A stretch of 64,000 nucleotides of DNA from Clostridium folliculivorans (GCF_024341905.1 NZ_BQXY01000003.1:513477-577476), one strand, 5' to 3'. Counted from the stretch's first letter, positions 55,101 through 63,285 are shown. The notes: generated from the letters alone by a model not told the origin. Translations and numbers: made by a program.

Positions 55101-56690
55101 TACTATCTCTTCTCTTATTGCATCTATCGGCGGATTAGTAACCTGAGCAAATAATTGTTTGAAATAGTTATATAACAGCTGTGGTCTATCACTTAAAACT
55201 GCTAGTGGTGTATCAACTCCCATAGATGCTAGTGGATCATCTGCATTTACGCACATAGGAGTTATTGTAGATGTAACATCTTCATAAGTGTATCCAAAAG
55301 CCTTTTGCAATCTAACTAATTTAGCTTCTTCTAATTTTTCTTCAGATACAGTAACTTCCGGTATTTCTCTAAGCTTCAATAAATTATCCTTAACCCATGT
55401 TCCATATGGTTTTAAAGTAGAATAATTTTTCTTTAAATCATTGTCATCTATAAGCTCACCATTAACTGTATCAACTAAAAGCATTCTACCTGGCGTAAGT
55501 CTTCCTTTATACTTTACATTGCCACTTTCAACATTCATAACTCCAACTTCAGATGATAGTATTAAATAATCATCCTTTGTTACATAATATCTTGAAGGTC
55601 TAAGACCATTTCTATCTAAAGTTGCACCTAGTATATCTCCATCTGTAAATGCTATTGCAGCTGGTCCATCCCATGGCTCCATCATTGTTGAATTATATTC
55701 ATAGAAAGATCTCTTGTCTTTATCCATTTCAGGATTCTTGCTCCAAGGTTCTGGAATAAGCATCATCATTATGTGAGGAAGAGTTCTTCCATTCATATAT
55801 AGAAACTCTATTGTGTTATCAAGCATTGACGAATCCGAACCATTTTTATTTATTACTGGAAGAACCTTTTTAAGTTCATTTCCAAATATATCTGATTTAA
55901 ATTCCGATTCTCTTGCGTTCATCCAATTTACATTACCTCTAATGGTATTTATCTCTCCATTATGAATGATGTATCTATTAGGATGAGCTCTCTCCCAGCT
56001 TGGGAAAGTGTTTGTACTAAATCTTGAGTGAACAAGAGCTATCGCTGTATCCATAAATTTGCTTTGTAAATCTGGGTAAAACTTTTCAACTTGAACTGCT
56101 GTAAGCATTCCTTTGTAAACTAAAGTCTTAGAGGAAAGGCTAGCTATATATGCTTCAACCATTTCTTTTTCAAATAGTCTTCTGATTACATAAAGTTCTC
56201 TTTCAAAAGTTTTTGAATCAAAGTTATTATTATTTGAAGCAACAAATCCTTGCATTATAAAAGGCATTGCTTCTCTAGATGCGTCTCCTAAGTCCTCTGG
56301 ATTAACAGGAACTTCTCTCCATCCCAAAAAGCAATGCCCTTCATTAAGAACAATATTTTCAAAAAGCGCCTTTGCTTTTTCTCTCTTCTCTTTATTTTGT
56401 GATAAGAAGAACATTCCTACACCGTAGTGCCCTTCTTTCGGTAATTCAAACCCACATACTTTTGTAAAGAAATTGTGCGATACCTGAATCAGTATTCCTG
56501 CTCCATCTCCTACATTAGGATCAGCTCCAGCGCCCCCTCTGTGCTCTAACTTAACAAGAATATCTAATGCATCCTTTACGATGGCATGGTTCTTTTTGCC
56601 TTTAATATGTGCTATTGCCCCAATACCACAGGCATCTTTTTCAAAACTTGGATCATACATCCCTTGCTCTTTCGGAAAGTTACAAAACAT
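52158..56690 (-). CDS. gltB: Glutamate synthase large subunit
   Basis: 1510 residues. Converts glutamine and 2-oxoglutarate to two glutamate. The class II amidotransferase domain begins at Cys 21 (KDACGIGAIAHIKG); the first 20 residues are a propeptide to be removed. A central domain follows, then the FMN synthase domain (about 830-1200: GEGGEERERF, GAKPGEGGQLPATKV, DVILISGYDGGTGASP) with the [3Fe-4S] ligands CVMMRVCNLDTCPVGIA (about 1117-1133), and the GXGXG beta-helix end (GERFGVRNSGATAVVEGVGDHG). First gene of gltB-gltD; AAAGGGGG lies upstream. Confidence 0.97.
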   Translation of the reverse strand: MFCNFPKEQGMYDPSFEKDACGIGAIAHIKGKKNHAIVKDALDILVKLEHRGGAGADPNVGDGAGILIQVSHNFFTKVCGFELPKEGHYGVGMFFLSQNKEKREKAKALFENIVLNEGHCFLGWREVPVNPEDLGDASREAMPFIMQGFVASNNNNFDSKTFERELYVIRRLFEKEMVEAYIASLSSKTLVYKGMLTAVQVEKFYPDLQSKFMDTAIALVHSRFSTNTFPSWERAHPNRYIIHNGEINTIRGNVNWMNARESEFKSDIFGNELKKVLPVINKNGSDSSMLDNTIEFLYMNGRTLPHIMMMLIPEPWSKNPEMDKDKRSFYEYNSTMMEPWDGPAAIAFTDGDILGATLDRNGLRPSRYYVTKDDYLILSSEVGVMNVESGNVKYKGRLTPGRMLLVDTVNGELIDDNDLKKNYSTLKPYGTWVKDNLLKLREIPEVTVSEEKLEEAKLVRLQKAFGYTYEDVTSTITPMCVNADDPLASMGVDTPLAVLSDRPQLLYNYFKQLFAQVTNPPIDAIREEIVTSVRVYLGAESNILSEGENNCRRVKLDNPILSNEDFNKVLSIENKGFKNVIIPTVFNKNKEGNLEKALEDILRKADEAIENGTSIIVLSDKTVDENNVPIPALLAVSALHHHLVDEAKRTKVSIVVESGEPREIHHFALLLGFGANAINPYMAYESIRTLVEEGTVDLSFDKAVYNYNKGALKGIVKVISKMGISTIQSYNGAQIFEAIGISKQVVDKYFTLTPSRIEGIDLLDIEKEAVIRHTQGFDARLIDFTLDSEGAHKFRSNKEEHLYNPLTIHKLQDACKTGNYEEFKEYTSLVSNEKNNLTLRSLLDLKLGNESISIDEVESVESIVKRFKTGAMSYGSISKEAHECLAIAMNRIGGRSNTGEGGEERERFVVDENGDLRSSAIKQIASGRFGVTSEYLVDAKEIQIKMAQGAKPGEGGQLPATKVYPWVAKARHSTTGVGLISPPPHHDIYSIEDLAELIYDLKNVNSRARVSVKLVSEAGVGTVAAGVAKGGADVILISGYDGGTGASPRTSIKHAGLPWELGLAEVHQTLILNGLRERVVIETDGKLMSGKDVAIAALLGAEEFGFATAPLVVMGCVMMRVCNLDTCPVGIATQNEELRKRFKGKPEHVINFMYFIAEELREYMAKLGFRTIDEMIGRTDKLVQRSIGGWKAKKVDLSRLLFNPEVPHDRIYKYQASYDHKLYNVLDSKVLVPNALDALEGKSNVKLEVNVGNTDRVFGTILGSEITKRYGEKGLPEDTIWVKTKGAGGQSFGAFIPNGLTLELEGDANDYIGKGLSGGKIIVYEPDTVTLNPTENILVGNVALYGATSGKAFIRGVAGERFGVRNSGATAVVEGVGDHGCEYMTGGTIVILGPVGRNFAAGMSGGVVYILDSEGTKRKNINESMVYIEELNASDEKDILLLLEEHRKYTDSAEAKNIASNFEEYKKGFIKVMPKDYKNITTLIKEYVASGASKEDAERMAFDVIKGVRK

Positions 56691-57298
56691 AGCCAGTCCC
56701 CCTTTAATATTACTTTTGCTATATTAGATAAAATTGCTACATTTACTCAATAAACAATTCTTAACTCTATCATTTAAGTATTCTTCTATTTCATAAATAT
56801 ATAATTTTTATTTCAATACAACATATCTCTTATATTATTTTTATTATGATAAATTTACTATACCATATGATTCATTTAATGAACCAAAAAAAATTATATT
56901 GTGAAATAATAATATCACTAAAGTGTCAAAAAAATCAATATAATAATTAATTTTTATAAAAAAATATTAAAATTATGCAATAAAATCATAACTAAACTTC
57001 ACTTTTATTACAATATACGTAATCTCATTCATTTTGATACTAAAAACTGTAAATTGCAATTTTACTTAAGGACACCTTCAAAACCAAGTTAATGAATTAT
57101 TTGAAAATATGAAAACCATTTCTAAAAATTTGCTACTTCAATTAGAGATATATTTAAAAATTTTCTCACGAAATTGTTCATCTATATGGAACTATTAAAC
57201 TCATTGAAATAAAATATTAAAAAGTTACTATTATAGATCAGTTTATATAAAAATATATTTATGATAAAATAATATACAAATATTTATTAACACTTCAT
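56691..57298. other. Long divergent promoter region of gltB and the Crp/Fnr gene
   Basis: Over 600 nt without an ORF. On the minus strand TATAGT (56862-56857) could be a gltB -10 box; the palindrome TTCATTTAATGAA (56871-56883) lies at its -35 position and may be an operator. AAATTGCAATTT (57051-57062) is another perfect dyad. A TGTGA...TCACT pair near 56902-56921 has the wrong spacing for a Crp site. No riboswitch recognised. Confidence 0.4.
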
Positions 57299-57310
57299 GA
57301 GGTGATATAT

Positions 57311-58018
57311 TTGAATAAAATTCAATGTGAAAATTGTAAAACCAAACTTTGCGCTAGCAAAGTTCCCATATTTGCATCACTTGACAGAGATCATTTATCT
57401 AAGGTTGTTTCTAAAATAAATCACCTTAGCTTTAATAAAGGTGAAGCAATTTGTGTCGAAGGAGATCTTTCTAACTCTTTAGTAATTATAAATCAAGGTC
57501 AAGTAAAACTCACAAAGGTCACAAAAGAAGGAAAAGAACAAATAATACGAGTTTTAGCTCCAGGTGATTTCTTCGGAGAACTTAGCCTCTTTAATGAAAA
57601 AGATAAATACAATTTCTCTGCATATGCTCTCTCTTCTGTAAAAATATGTTCTTTAAGTAAAGATGCAATGCACACTATACTTATAGAAAACCCTGAAATA
57701 TCAGTAAAAATATTGACTGAAGTTTCTAAAAGGCTTATTGAAGCTGAAAATCTTGCACAGAATCTTGCAACCAATGATGCTGATATAAGAGTTGCTAGTC
57801 TCATCTCCGAATTTGGAGAAAAATACGGACATAATACTGATTTAGGAATAGAAGTTAACTTACCTATGAACAGAGAGGATATGGCTAACTATATAGGGGT
57901 TACTCGAGAAACTATAAGCAGAAAGCTCACTAAGCTACAAGACTCTGGTGTAATATCTTTAGTAGGAAATAAAACTTTAATTATTCGAGATTCTAGCAGA
58001 CTAAATGATTTTATGTAA
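57311..58018 (+). CDS. Crp/Fnr-family regulator with N-terminal cysteines
   Basis: 235 residues. Cysteines at 6, 9 and 14 (QCENCKTKLC) stand before the cyclic-nucleotide-like domain (GEAICVEGDLSNSLVIINQGQVKL; GDFFGELSLF), with further Cys at 48 and 113, so a [4Fe-4S] cluster as in FNR is possible. A dimer helix follows, then the HTH (NREDMANYIGVTRETISRKLTKL). The recognition helix RETISR shares Glu, Ser and Arg with FNR, but has Arg where FNR has Val. TTG 57311 is chosen: GAGGTGA lies 6 nt upstream, and the GTG at 57302 lies within it. A probable oxygen/NO sensor for the flavodiiron and Ric genes downstream (HcpR-like). Confidence 0.9.
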   Translation: MNKIQCENCKTKLCASKVPIFASLDRDHLSKVVSKINHLSFNKGEAICVEGDLSNSLVIINQGQVKLTKVTKEGKEQIIRVLAPGDFFGELSLFNEKDKYNFSAYALSSVKICSLSKDAMHTILIENPEISVKILTEVSKRLIEAENLAQNLATNDADIRVASLISEFGEKYGHNTDLGIEVNLPMNREDMANYIGVTRETISRKLTKLQDSGVISLVGNKTLIIRDSSRLNDFM

Positions 58019-58044
58019 GTACTATTGTAATTTAATATTGTTGT

Positions 58045-58080
58045 CTAAAGCTCCTGTTTTTTTACAGGAGCTTTAGTATT
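58045..58080 (+). terminator. Terminator of the Crp/Fnr gene
   Basis: CTAAAGCTCCTGT/ACAGGAGCTTTAG perfect 13-bp arms, 6-nt T loop, followed by TATTTTTA. Confidence 0.88.
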
Positions 58081-58091
58081 TTTATATTAAT

Positions 58092-58180
58092 TCTTTGCGC
58101 AAGCTCATTAAAGCATCGGATGGATAACAATTTAATTTCGACTCAGTGCTTTAAAGCATCTTTTTATTATTATTTTAAAA
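58092..58180 (+). repeat. Dispersed intergenic repeat, family C, copy C2
   Basis: GCAAGCTCATTAAAGCATCG...GATAAC...TTTAATTTCGAC...TTATTATTTTAAAATTT. Matches the minus strand of 49283-49360 in block order. The outer left arm is missing, so this copy is no longer a full palindrome. Confidence 0.7.
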
Positions 58181-58181
58181 T

Positions 58182-58195
58182 TTGATTTGAATCAT
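58182..58195. promoter_or_regulatory. FNR-type box upstream of the flavodiiron gene
   Basis: TTGATTTGAATCAT matches TTGATNNNNATCAA at 9 of 10 fixed positions. It lies 85 nt before the flavodiiron ATG, a suitable position for an activator. The Crp/Fnr gene directly upstream is the natural candidate to bind it. Confidence 0.6.
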
Positions 58196-58279
58196 ATTTT
58201 TAAAATCTTAATGCTCATATAATTAAGCCATAGCAAACGAAAAAAAATTAATTTGATATAAAATTTAGGAGGCTTAATT

Positions 58280-59512
58280 ATGATAAATAAAATGATGATT
58301 GCAGAAAACATATATAGCGTAGGTAAGGTAGATGATAGAGATGTTCCATTCCATAGACTTACATTAACAAAAGGTACAACATATAACAGCTACTTACTAA
58401 ATACAGAGAAACCAACAATTATAGATACTGTAGATATAAGCTTTGGAAAAGAATTCGTAGATAACTTAAAAGAAACTGTAGATTTAATGAAAATACAATA
58501 TATCGTTATAAACCATACAGAACCAGATCACTCAGGGGGACTTGGAAGTCTTGCAGCTCAAGCTAAGAATGCTACTATAGTTTGTACAGAAAAAGCTGTT
58601 GAAGAATTAAAAGAAATGTACAAACTTCACAAAAGAAACTTCTTAGTAGTTAAAGATGGAGACAAATTAGATATAGGTGGTAAGACTCTATTATTCTTAG
58701 AAACACCATATCTTCATACTGAAGAAACTATGATAACTTACTGCATTGAAGATAAGATTTTATTCCCATGTGACATATTCAGCACACATATTGCTAATAC
58801 AGAAGTGTTTAATGATTTAGCTAAGGAAGATATTTTTGAGGACTTTAATGTTTACTATACATTAATCATGCACCCACATAGAAAGCATGTTCAATATATG
58901 ATAAATAAGATTAAAGATCTTGATATTAATATGATAGCTCCATCTCATGGATATATATTAAGAACTGAAATAGAAAAGTTTGTTGGAGTATATGCTAACC
59001 TAAGTAAGAATACTACAACTAATAAATCAGCAACCGTAATATACTCCACTATGACAAGTAACACTAAAAAACTTTCACAAAGCATAGCTGATTTCCTTAA
59101 TGCTGAAGGAATCACTGCTGTGACTGTGGATGTAAATAAAACTCCAAAAGAAGAAGTATTAGATTATATAAACAGCTCTGATATAATACTTTTCGGTAGC
59201 TCAACTAGGTATGGAGACATGATAGGATCTTTAGAGGATGTATTAAAAGAATTGAAAGCTATGGACTTATCTAATAAAATAGTTGCAGCCTTTGGTTCAT
59301 ACGGTTGGAGCGGTGAGTCTATAGAAGTAATACAAGATTATCTAGTTGATACAAATGCAAATGTATTAGAAACTTCTAAAGTAATAAAATCCACTGGTAT
59401 GTCAGATGTAGCTTTCCCTATTAGAATAAGATTTACTGCAAAAGAAGAGTCTCTTCAAGATGTAGAAAGAGCTTGCGAATATATTGGAAATCTTGCACTT
59501 AATGCAATATAA
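58280..59512 (+). CDS. A-type flavoprotein (flavodiiron protein, FprA family)
   Basis: 410 residues. N-terminal beta-lactamase-like domain with the di-iron ligands NHTEPDHSGGLG (H-x-E-x-D-H, about 80-85), an internal LHTEETM, FPCDIFSTH (Asp) and the C-terminal His in LIMHPHRK or APSHGY. C-terminal flavodoxin domain (about 255-405: VIYSTMTSNTKKLSQSIADF; LFGSSTRYGDMIGSLEDVL; AFGSYGWSGE). Reduces oxygen to water and/or nitric oxide to nitrous oxide. TAGGAGG precedes the ATG; followed 17 nt later by ric. Confidence 0.95.
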   Translation: MINKMMIAENIYSVGKVDDRDVPFHRLTLTKGTTYNSYLLNTEKPTIIDTVDISFGKEFVDNLKETVDLMKIQYIVINHTEPDHSGGLGSLAAQAKNATIVCTEKAVEELKEMYKLHKRNFLVVKDGDKLDIGGKTLLFLETPYLHTEETMITYCIEDKILFPCDIFSTHIANTEVFNDLAKEDIFEDFNVYYTLIMHPHRKHVQYMINKIKDLDINMIAPSHGYILRTEIEKFVGVYANLSKNTTTNKSATVIYSTMTSNTKKLSQSIADFLNAEGITAVTVDVNKTPKEEVLDYINSSDIILFGSSTRYGDMIGSLEDVLKELKAMDLSNKIVAAFGSYGWSGESIEVIQDYLVDTNANVLETSKVIKSTGMSDVAFPIRIRFTAKEESLQDVERACEYIGNLALNAI

Positions 59513-59529
59513 CAATTTGGAGGTATACA

Positions 59530-60243
59530 ATGATAAATACAATAGATAAGAAAGATACTTTAGGTCAAATAGTTTCTATTTTCCCCTTAGCAAGCGAGAT
59601 ATTTAATAAATATAAGATTGATTATTGTTGCGGTGGTCATGATAACTTAGAATCTGCTTTACTTGAAAAAGAACTCAATGTTGATAGTATTTTAAAAGAA
59701 CTTAATGAATCTTATGAGGCATTTGTGCAGTCTAATAATGAATACATTGACTGGAGAAAGGAATCACCAATCAATATTATAAATCATATAGTAAGAACTC
59801 ATCATTCTTACACAAAAAAAGAATTACCCAATATTGATTTACTTATGATGAAAATTTTGAAAGCTCACTTTTCTCATCATCAAGAACTTCTATTAAAACT
59901 ACACAAGCTGTTTGGACTTCTAAAAATAGAATTAGAAGAACACTTAATTAAGGAAGAAGAAGTACTATTTCCTTTGATAGAAAAGTATTCTAGTGATAAA
60001 TCTAATGCTACCCTTACAAAGGTAACTGAATTTATAAAGGAAACTGAATCTGAGCATGATGCTGCTGGAGACATTCTTAAAGAAATCAGAGAACTCACAA
60101 ATGATTTCTCTGCACCAGAAGATACTTGTACTACGTTCAGGCTTGTATATGCTCAGATAGAAGCTCTTGAAAAAGATCTATTCATTCATATACATTTAGA
60201 AAATAGTATCTTATTTTCACTAGTTTCACTTGAGACCCAATAA
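59530..60243 (+). CDS. ric: Iron-sulfur cluster repair di-iron protein Ric (ScdA/YtfE)
   Basis: 237 residues. N-terminal ScdA_N domain with the redox Cys pair in KYKIDYCCGGHDNLESAL (about 34), and a C-terminal hemerythrin-like di-iron domain: IVRTHHSYTKKELP, KAHFSHHQELLLKL, EEHLIKEEEVLFPLIE, ESEHDAAGDIL and IHIHLENSILF. Repairs iron-sulfur clusters damaged by NO or oxygen. Co-transcribed with the flavodiiron gene (17-nt gap). GGAGG precedes the ATG. Confidence 0.95.
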   Translation: MINTIDKKDTLGQIVSIFPLASEIFNKYKIDYCCGGHDNLESALLEKELNVDSILKELNESYEAFVQSNNEYIDWRKESPINIINHIVRTHHSYTKKELPNIDLLMMKILKAHFSHHQELLLKLHKLFGLLKIELEEHLIKEEEVLFPLIEKYSSDKSNATLTKVTEFIKETESEHDAAGDILKEIRELTNDFSAPEDTCTTFRLVYAQIEALEKDLFIHIHLENSILFSLVSLETQ

Positions 60244-60349
60244 ATATGTGTCAGTAATATTGTTTATAAATCTATCTGCCTTAAATTATAGACAGTATTC
60301 AAATATATAAAAAAATTATATAGATCTCTACATCTCTACAAAATAAGAC

Positions 60350-60386
60350 AAACCACTTCAATACTTTAATTTGAAGTGGTTTATCT
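60350..60386 (+). terminator. Terminator of the flavodiiron-ric operon
   Basis: AAACCACTTCAA/TTGAAGTGGTTT arms, about 9-nt loop, then ATCTTTTA. Confidence 0.85.
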
Positions 60387-60390
60387 TTTA

Positions 60391-60420
60391 TTCAACATAC
60401 GACATATTATTACATATAAT
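60391..60420 (+). promoter_or_regulatory. Probable promoter of the multicopper oxidase gene
   Basis: TTCAAC (60391-60396), 18-nt spacer, TATAAT (60415-60420). Arms ACATATT (60402-60408) and AATATGT (60446-60452) flank the start site and could be an operator pair. Confidence 0.45.
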
Positions 60421-60474
60421 GTATCAATGTACAATTGTTAACAAAAATATGTTGTATATGAAAGGATGATAACT

Positions 60475-62319
60475 ATGGCTGTAAGACATTACGTTTTGCT
60501 AGCTACTGATGGAAAAACCAAATTACCTACATCTCCAGAACTTCCTCCTGATCCTGTAACAGAAGTTGAAGTTCTTATATACGGATTTGTTGGTGGATTA
60601 TATAAAGTTGATGATAAGGTAGTGAACGAAAAACTAAACTGGGAGGATTCAAAGAACTTGTCTGATTTATATGCGCTAAAAGGAAGTGCATATCTGCCAT
60701 CTCCTATTATATGGGGAGAGGTTGGCGACAAAATTTATATTACATTGATCAATCTTGGTATGGAATATGTCAGTATAATGGACCCTCATACAGTTCATAT
60801 GCACGGTGCGCATGTAGCCACTCAGTTAGATGGTTTCCCTGAAGCCTCCTTTGCAGTTCCTATGTGGGAGTATAATGGCAGCAATAAACCTGAAACTCTA
60901 ACCTACTATTTCTACCCAGAACATCCTGGTACTCTAATGTACCATTGTCATCAAGAAGCCTCAGAGCATGTACAAATGGGAATGTATGGTGCATTAATAA
61001 TATATCCATCTTACAAAAGTCTAGAAGAAAATGGTATAAAAAAAGATAAGTGCGGAAGATGGCTTAATAATGGAGAAATTGTTCCTAATATACCTTGCTC
61101 CGCTACAAATAGAAATTTTGCTTATAACAACATCAATTCTTTTTTCAATAAGGAATATATAATGTTATTATCAGACATCGATCAGGTTTGGCACGATAGT
61201 GTATTAAACGGTACTGATTTTAATCCAGTAAACTACAAACCTAATTTCTGGTTGGTTAACGGAAGACCTTTCCCTTACTCCTTACTTCCTCATCCTCAAA
61301 CACCTCAAGTAGACAGTGATAAAGATCTGTCTCAACTTAATTATGAATCCTATGTACACGTAAAAACAGGGGAAGATTTTTTACTCAGGATGATAAATAT
61401 AGGTTACCAGGTAATACCTTGGCATATACACGGATGGCATTTTAGAGTAATAGGTAAAGATTCACACATAAGCCCATTCTTAGAAATGAATCACATGTCA
61501 AGCAACATGAGTGATATGGGGCATCCTGTAACTGAAATGGGCTTTACCTGCACAATTGGATCTGGTGAAACCTATGATCTTATGATAAACGCAGAAAACA
61601 AGAGTCCTATATACAGAAAGTATATAGTAAAAGGGCAAAATTCTATACCTTCAGTTTGTAGACAAATTCATGAGCTTAAAGCCTATGATCCTTCCCTTAT
61701 AGCAGAAATCCCTACAGAACCTGTTAATATATTAAATATTAATACAACAAATTATATAGATATCTGCGATGAACCAGAAGAAAATCCAAATAGTAACTTC
61801 TTCCCTCAGTTCTATCCAATGCACAATCATGACGATTACAAAGTCACAAACAATGGAGTTTATCCTGGAGGGCAGTTGACATATATACAAGTAGACGCTC
61901 CTGAATGTGGTGGCTTGATGGGAAGTTATTATGCAAACAAAAACTTTACTGATCTAATACTAAAAAGATTGGATGAAAATATTAACTTCAACTGGAAAAC
62001 TGATAAACCGAAAGATTTAGGTGAAACCTTCTCAGTGAGATGGACTGGGAAGTTAAAACTTCCTATTTCTCAAAGATACAAATTACAGTTAATTTGCATA
62101 GGAGATGGCACAGTAAGGCTTAATGATAAAGAGATCCTGAAAGTGAAAAATTATTATTCTCTCCCAGTAGATTTTGAAATCATTGATTTTGAAAGCGAAA
62201 AAGATTATAAAATTGAAGTTGAATACGTCGGAAACTCAAAAGGATCCATTTCATTACTTTGGACCTCTGCAACAAAGGTAAGAGAAGTAATTCCTCCTTA
62301 TAACTTATACCCAATTTAA
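60475..62319 (+). CDS. Multicopper oxidase-like protein with C-terminal PA14 domain
   Basis: 614 residues, no signal peptide. Cupredoxin domain 1 (about 75-180) holds DPHTVHMHGAH (His 105, 108, 110) and YHCHQEASEHVQMGM (His 157, Cys 158, His 159, His 165, Met 170), so the type 1 copper site lies in domain 1. Domain 2 (about 230-390) gives PWHIHGWHF (His 317, 319, 322). A PA14-like tail (about 475-610: GSYYANKNFTD, FSVRWTGKLKLP, KLQLICIGDGTVRLNDKE) is usually a carbohydrate-binding or surface module. Two cupredoxin domains with the type 1 site in the first recalls two-domain laccases and copper nitrite reductases. ATG 60475 fits the AAAGGA site better than ATG 60466. The role, perhaps spore coat or nitrogen-oxide chemistry, is open. 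Confidence 0.85.
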   Translation: MAVRHYVLLATDGKTKLPTSPELPPDPVTEVEVLIYGFVGGLYKVDDKVVNEKLNWEDSKNLSDLYALKGSAYLPSPIIWGEVGDKIYITLINLGMEYVSIMDPHTVHMHGAHVATQLDGFPEASFAVPMWEYNGSNKPETLTYYFYPEHPGTLMYHCHQEASEHVQMGMYGALIIYPSYKSLEENGIKKDKCGRWLNNGEIVPNIPCSATNRNFAYNNINSFFNKEYIMLLSDIDQVWHDSVLNGTDFNPVNYKPNFWLVNGRPFPYSLLPHPQTPQVDSDKDLSQLNYESYVHVKTGEDFLLRMINIGYQVIPWHIHGWHFRVIGKDSHISPFLEMNHMSSNMSDMGHPVTEMGFTCTIGSGETYDLMINAENKSPIYRKYIVKGQNSIPSVCRQIHELKAYDPSLIAEIPTEPVNILNINTTNYIDICDEPEENPNSNFFPQFYPMHNHDDYKVTNNGVYPGGQLTYIQVDAPECGGLMGSYYANKNFTDLILKRLDENINFNWKTDKPKDLGETFSVRWTGKLKLPISQRYKLQLICIGDGTVRLNDKEILKVKNYYSLPVDFEIIDFESEKDYKIEVEYVGNSKGSISLLWTSATKVREVIPPYNLYPI

Positions 62320-62349
62320 AATATTGTCGGTGCTATAATAGCCTTTAAG

Positions 62350-62399
62350 AAAAGCCTCCTTAATATCATCTTTACAGATTTTCTATAGGAGGCTTTTAC
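62350..62399 (+). terminator. Terminator of the multicopper oxidase gene
   Basis: AAAAGCCTCCT/AGGAGGCTTTT perfect arms enclosing 26 nt, then TTTTACAT. Confidence 0.8.
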
Positions 62400-62409
62400 A
62401 TATTTAAAT

Positions 62410-62503
62410 GGTTCCTAACTCAACTATTAAGTTATACGTGCCCGATAATCACCCGAAACCGTGATTATCGAACAAGTATAACTTAAGTTTCGATATAGGA
62501 ACC
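62410..62503 (+). repeat. Dispersed palindromic repeat, family A, copy A3 (most complete)
   Basis: Ends GGTTCCTA and TAGGAACC (62410, 62503); middle arms AAGTTATAC/GTATAACTT; inner arms CGATAATCAC (62443-62452) and GTGATTATCG (62461-62470). The 94 bp form one three-tier hairpin. Shares CAACTATTAA and AAGTTTCGATA with the copy at 25243-25313. It lies next to the exonuclease stop and may end that transcript. Confidence 0.8.
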
Positions 62504-62523
62504 CTTTAAATAAGTTCAGCTAA

Positions 62524-63285
62524 TTATTTTATCTCTATTGATACAGGACAATGATCTGAACCAAATACATCGTTCAGAATATCTGCACCTATAACTTCTT
62601 CTAATAGGTTATTAGATACAAAATGGTAGTCTATTCTCCATCCGGTATTTCTTTCTCTGGATTTAAACATATAACTCCACCATGAGTATTTTATAGTCTC
62701 TGGATTAAAATGTCTAAAGGTATCTGTATATCCGTTAGCAATAAACTTATCCATCCATTCTCTTTCTATTGGTAAGAATCCAGAAGTCTTTTCATTTGAC
62801 TTTGCATTCTTAATATCCATTGGTGTATGAGCAGTGTTATAATCGCCGCAGATTATAAGCTTCTTCCCTTCCTTTACTCTTTCATTACAATATTCAAGTA
62901 AAGCATCATAGAATCTCATCTTATAATCTAATCTTTCTTCACTACTCTGTCCGTTTGGAAAATATATATTAAATAGAGTAAATCCTTCAAACTCTGTTAT
63001 TAAAATTCTCCCTTCACTATCGAATTCTTCAATTCCTATGCCATGACTAACACTTATAGGCTCAGCCTTAGAATATGTAGCTACTCCACTATACCCCTTT
63101 TTCTCTGCGAAAGAAAAATACGAATGATATCCCTTTATATTTCTAGCTGCATCATCTAAAGTTGCTTCTTGCAGTTTAGTTTCCTGTATACATAGTATAT
63201 CTGGTGAATCCGTTTCTATAAAATTTAAAAAATCTTTTTTCATCATGGCTCTAAGCCCATTAACATTCCATGAATATATCTTCAA
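62524..63285 (-). CDS. xth: Exodeoxyribonuclease III
   Basis: 253 residues, exonuclease-endonuclease-phosphatase fold; cuts at abasic sites and trims 3' ends in base-excision repair. Motifs: SWNVNGLRA (Asn), CIQETKL (metal Glu near 34), NIYFPNGQ, ICGDYNTAHTPMDIKN (Asp/Asn), and VFGSDHCPVSIEI (catalytic Asp-His). TTG 63285 is the start, with AAGGAG 7 nt upstream. Cytoplasmic. Single gene. Confidence 0.96.
   Translation of the reverse strand: MKIYSWNVNGLRAMMKKDFLNFIETDSPDILCIQETKLQEATLDDAARNIKGYHSYFSFAEKKGYSGVATYSKAEPISVSHGIGIEEFDSEGRILITEFEGFTLFNIYFPNGQSSEERLDYKMRFYDALLEYCNERVKEGKKLIICGDYNTAHTPMDIKNAKSNEKTSGFLPIEREWMDKFIANGYTDTFRHFNPETIKYSWWSYMFKSRERNTGWRIDYHFVSNNLLEEVIGADILNDVFGSDHCPVSIEIK

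Noticed and set aside
52158..56690. Possible N-terminal extension of GltB before the catalytic Cys
   Set aside because: The 20 residues before Cys 21 are a normal propeptide in this family.
56902..56921. Crp-type site TGTGA...TCACT upstream of gltB
   Set aside because: The half-sites are 10 nt apart, whereas Crp-type sites need 6.
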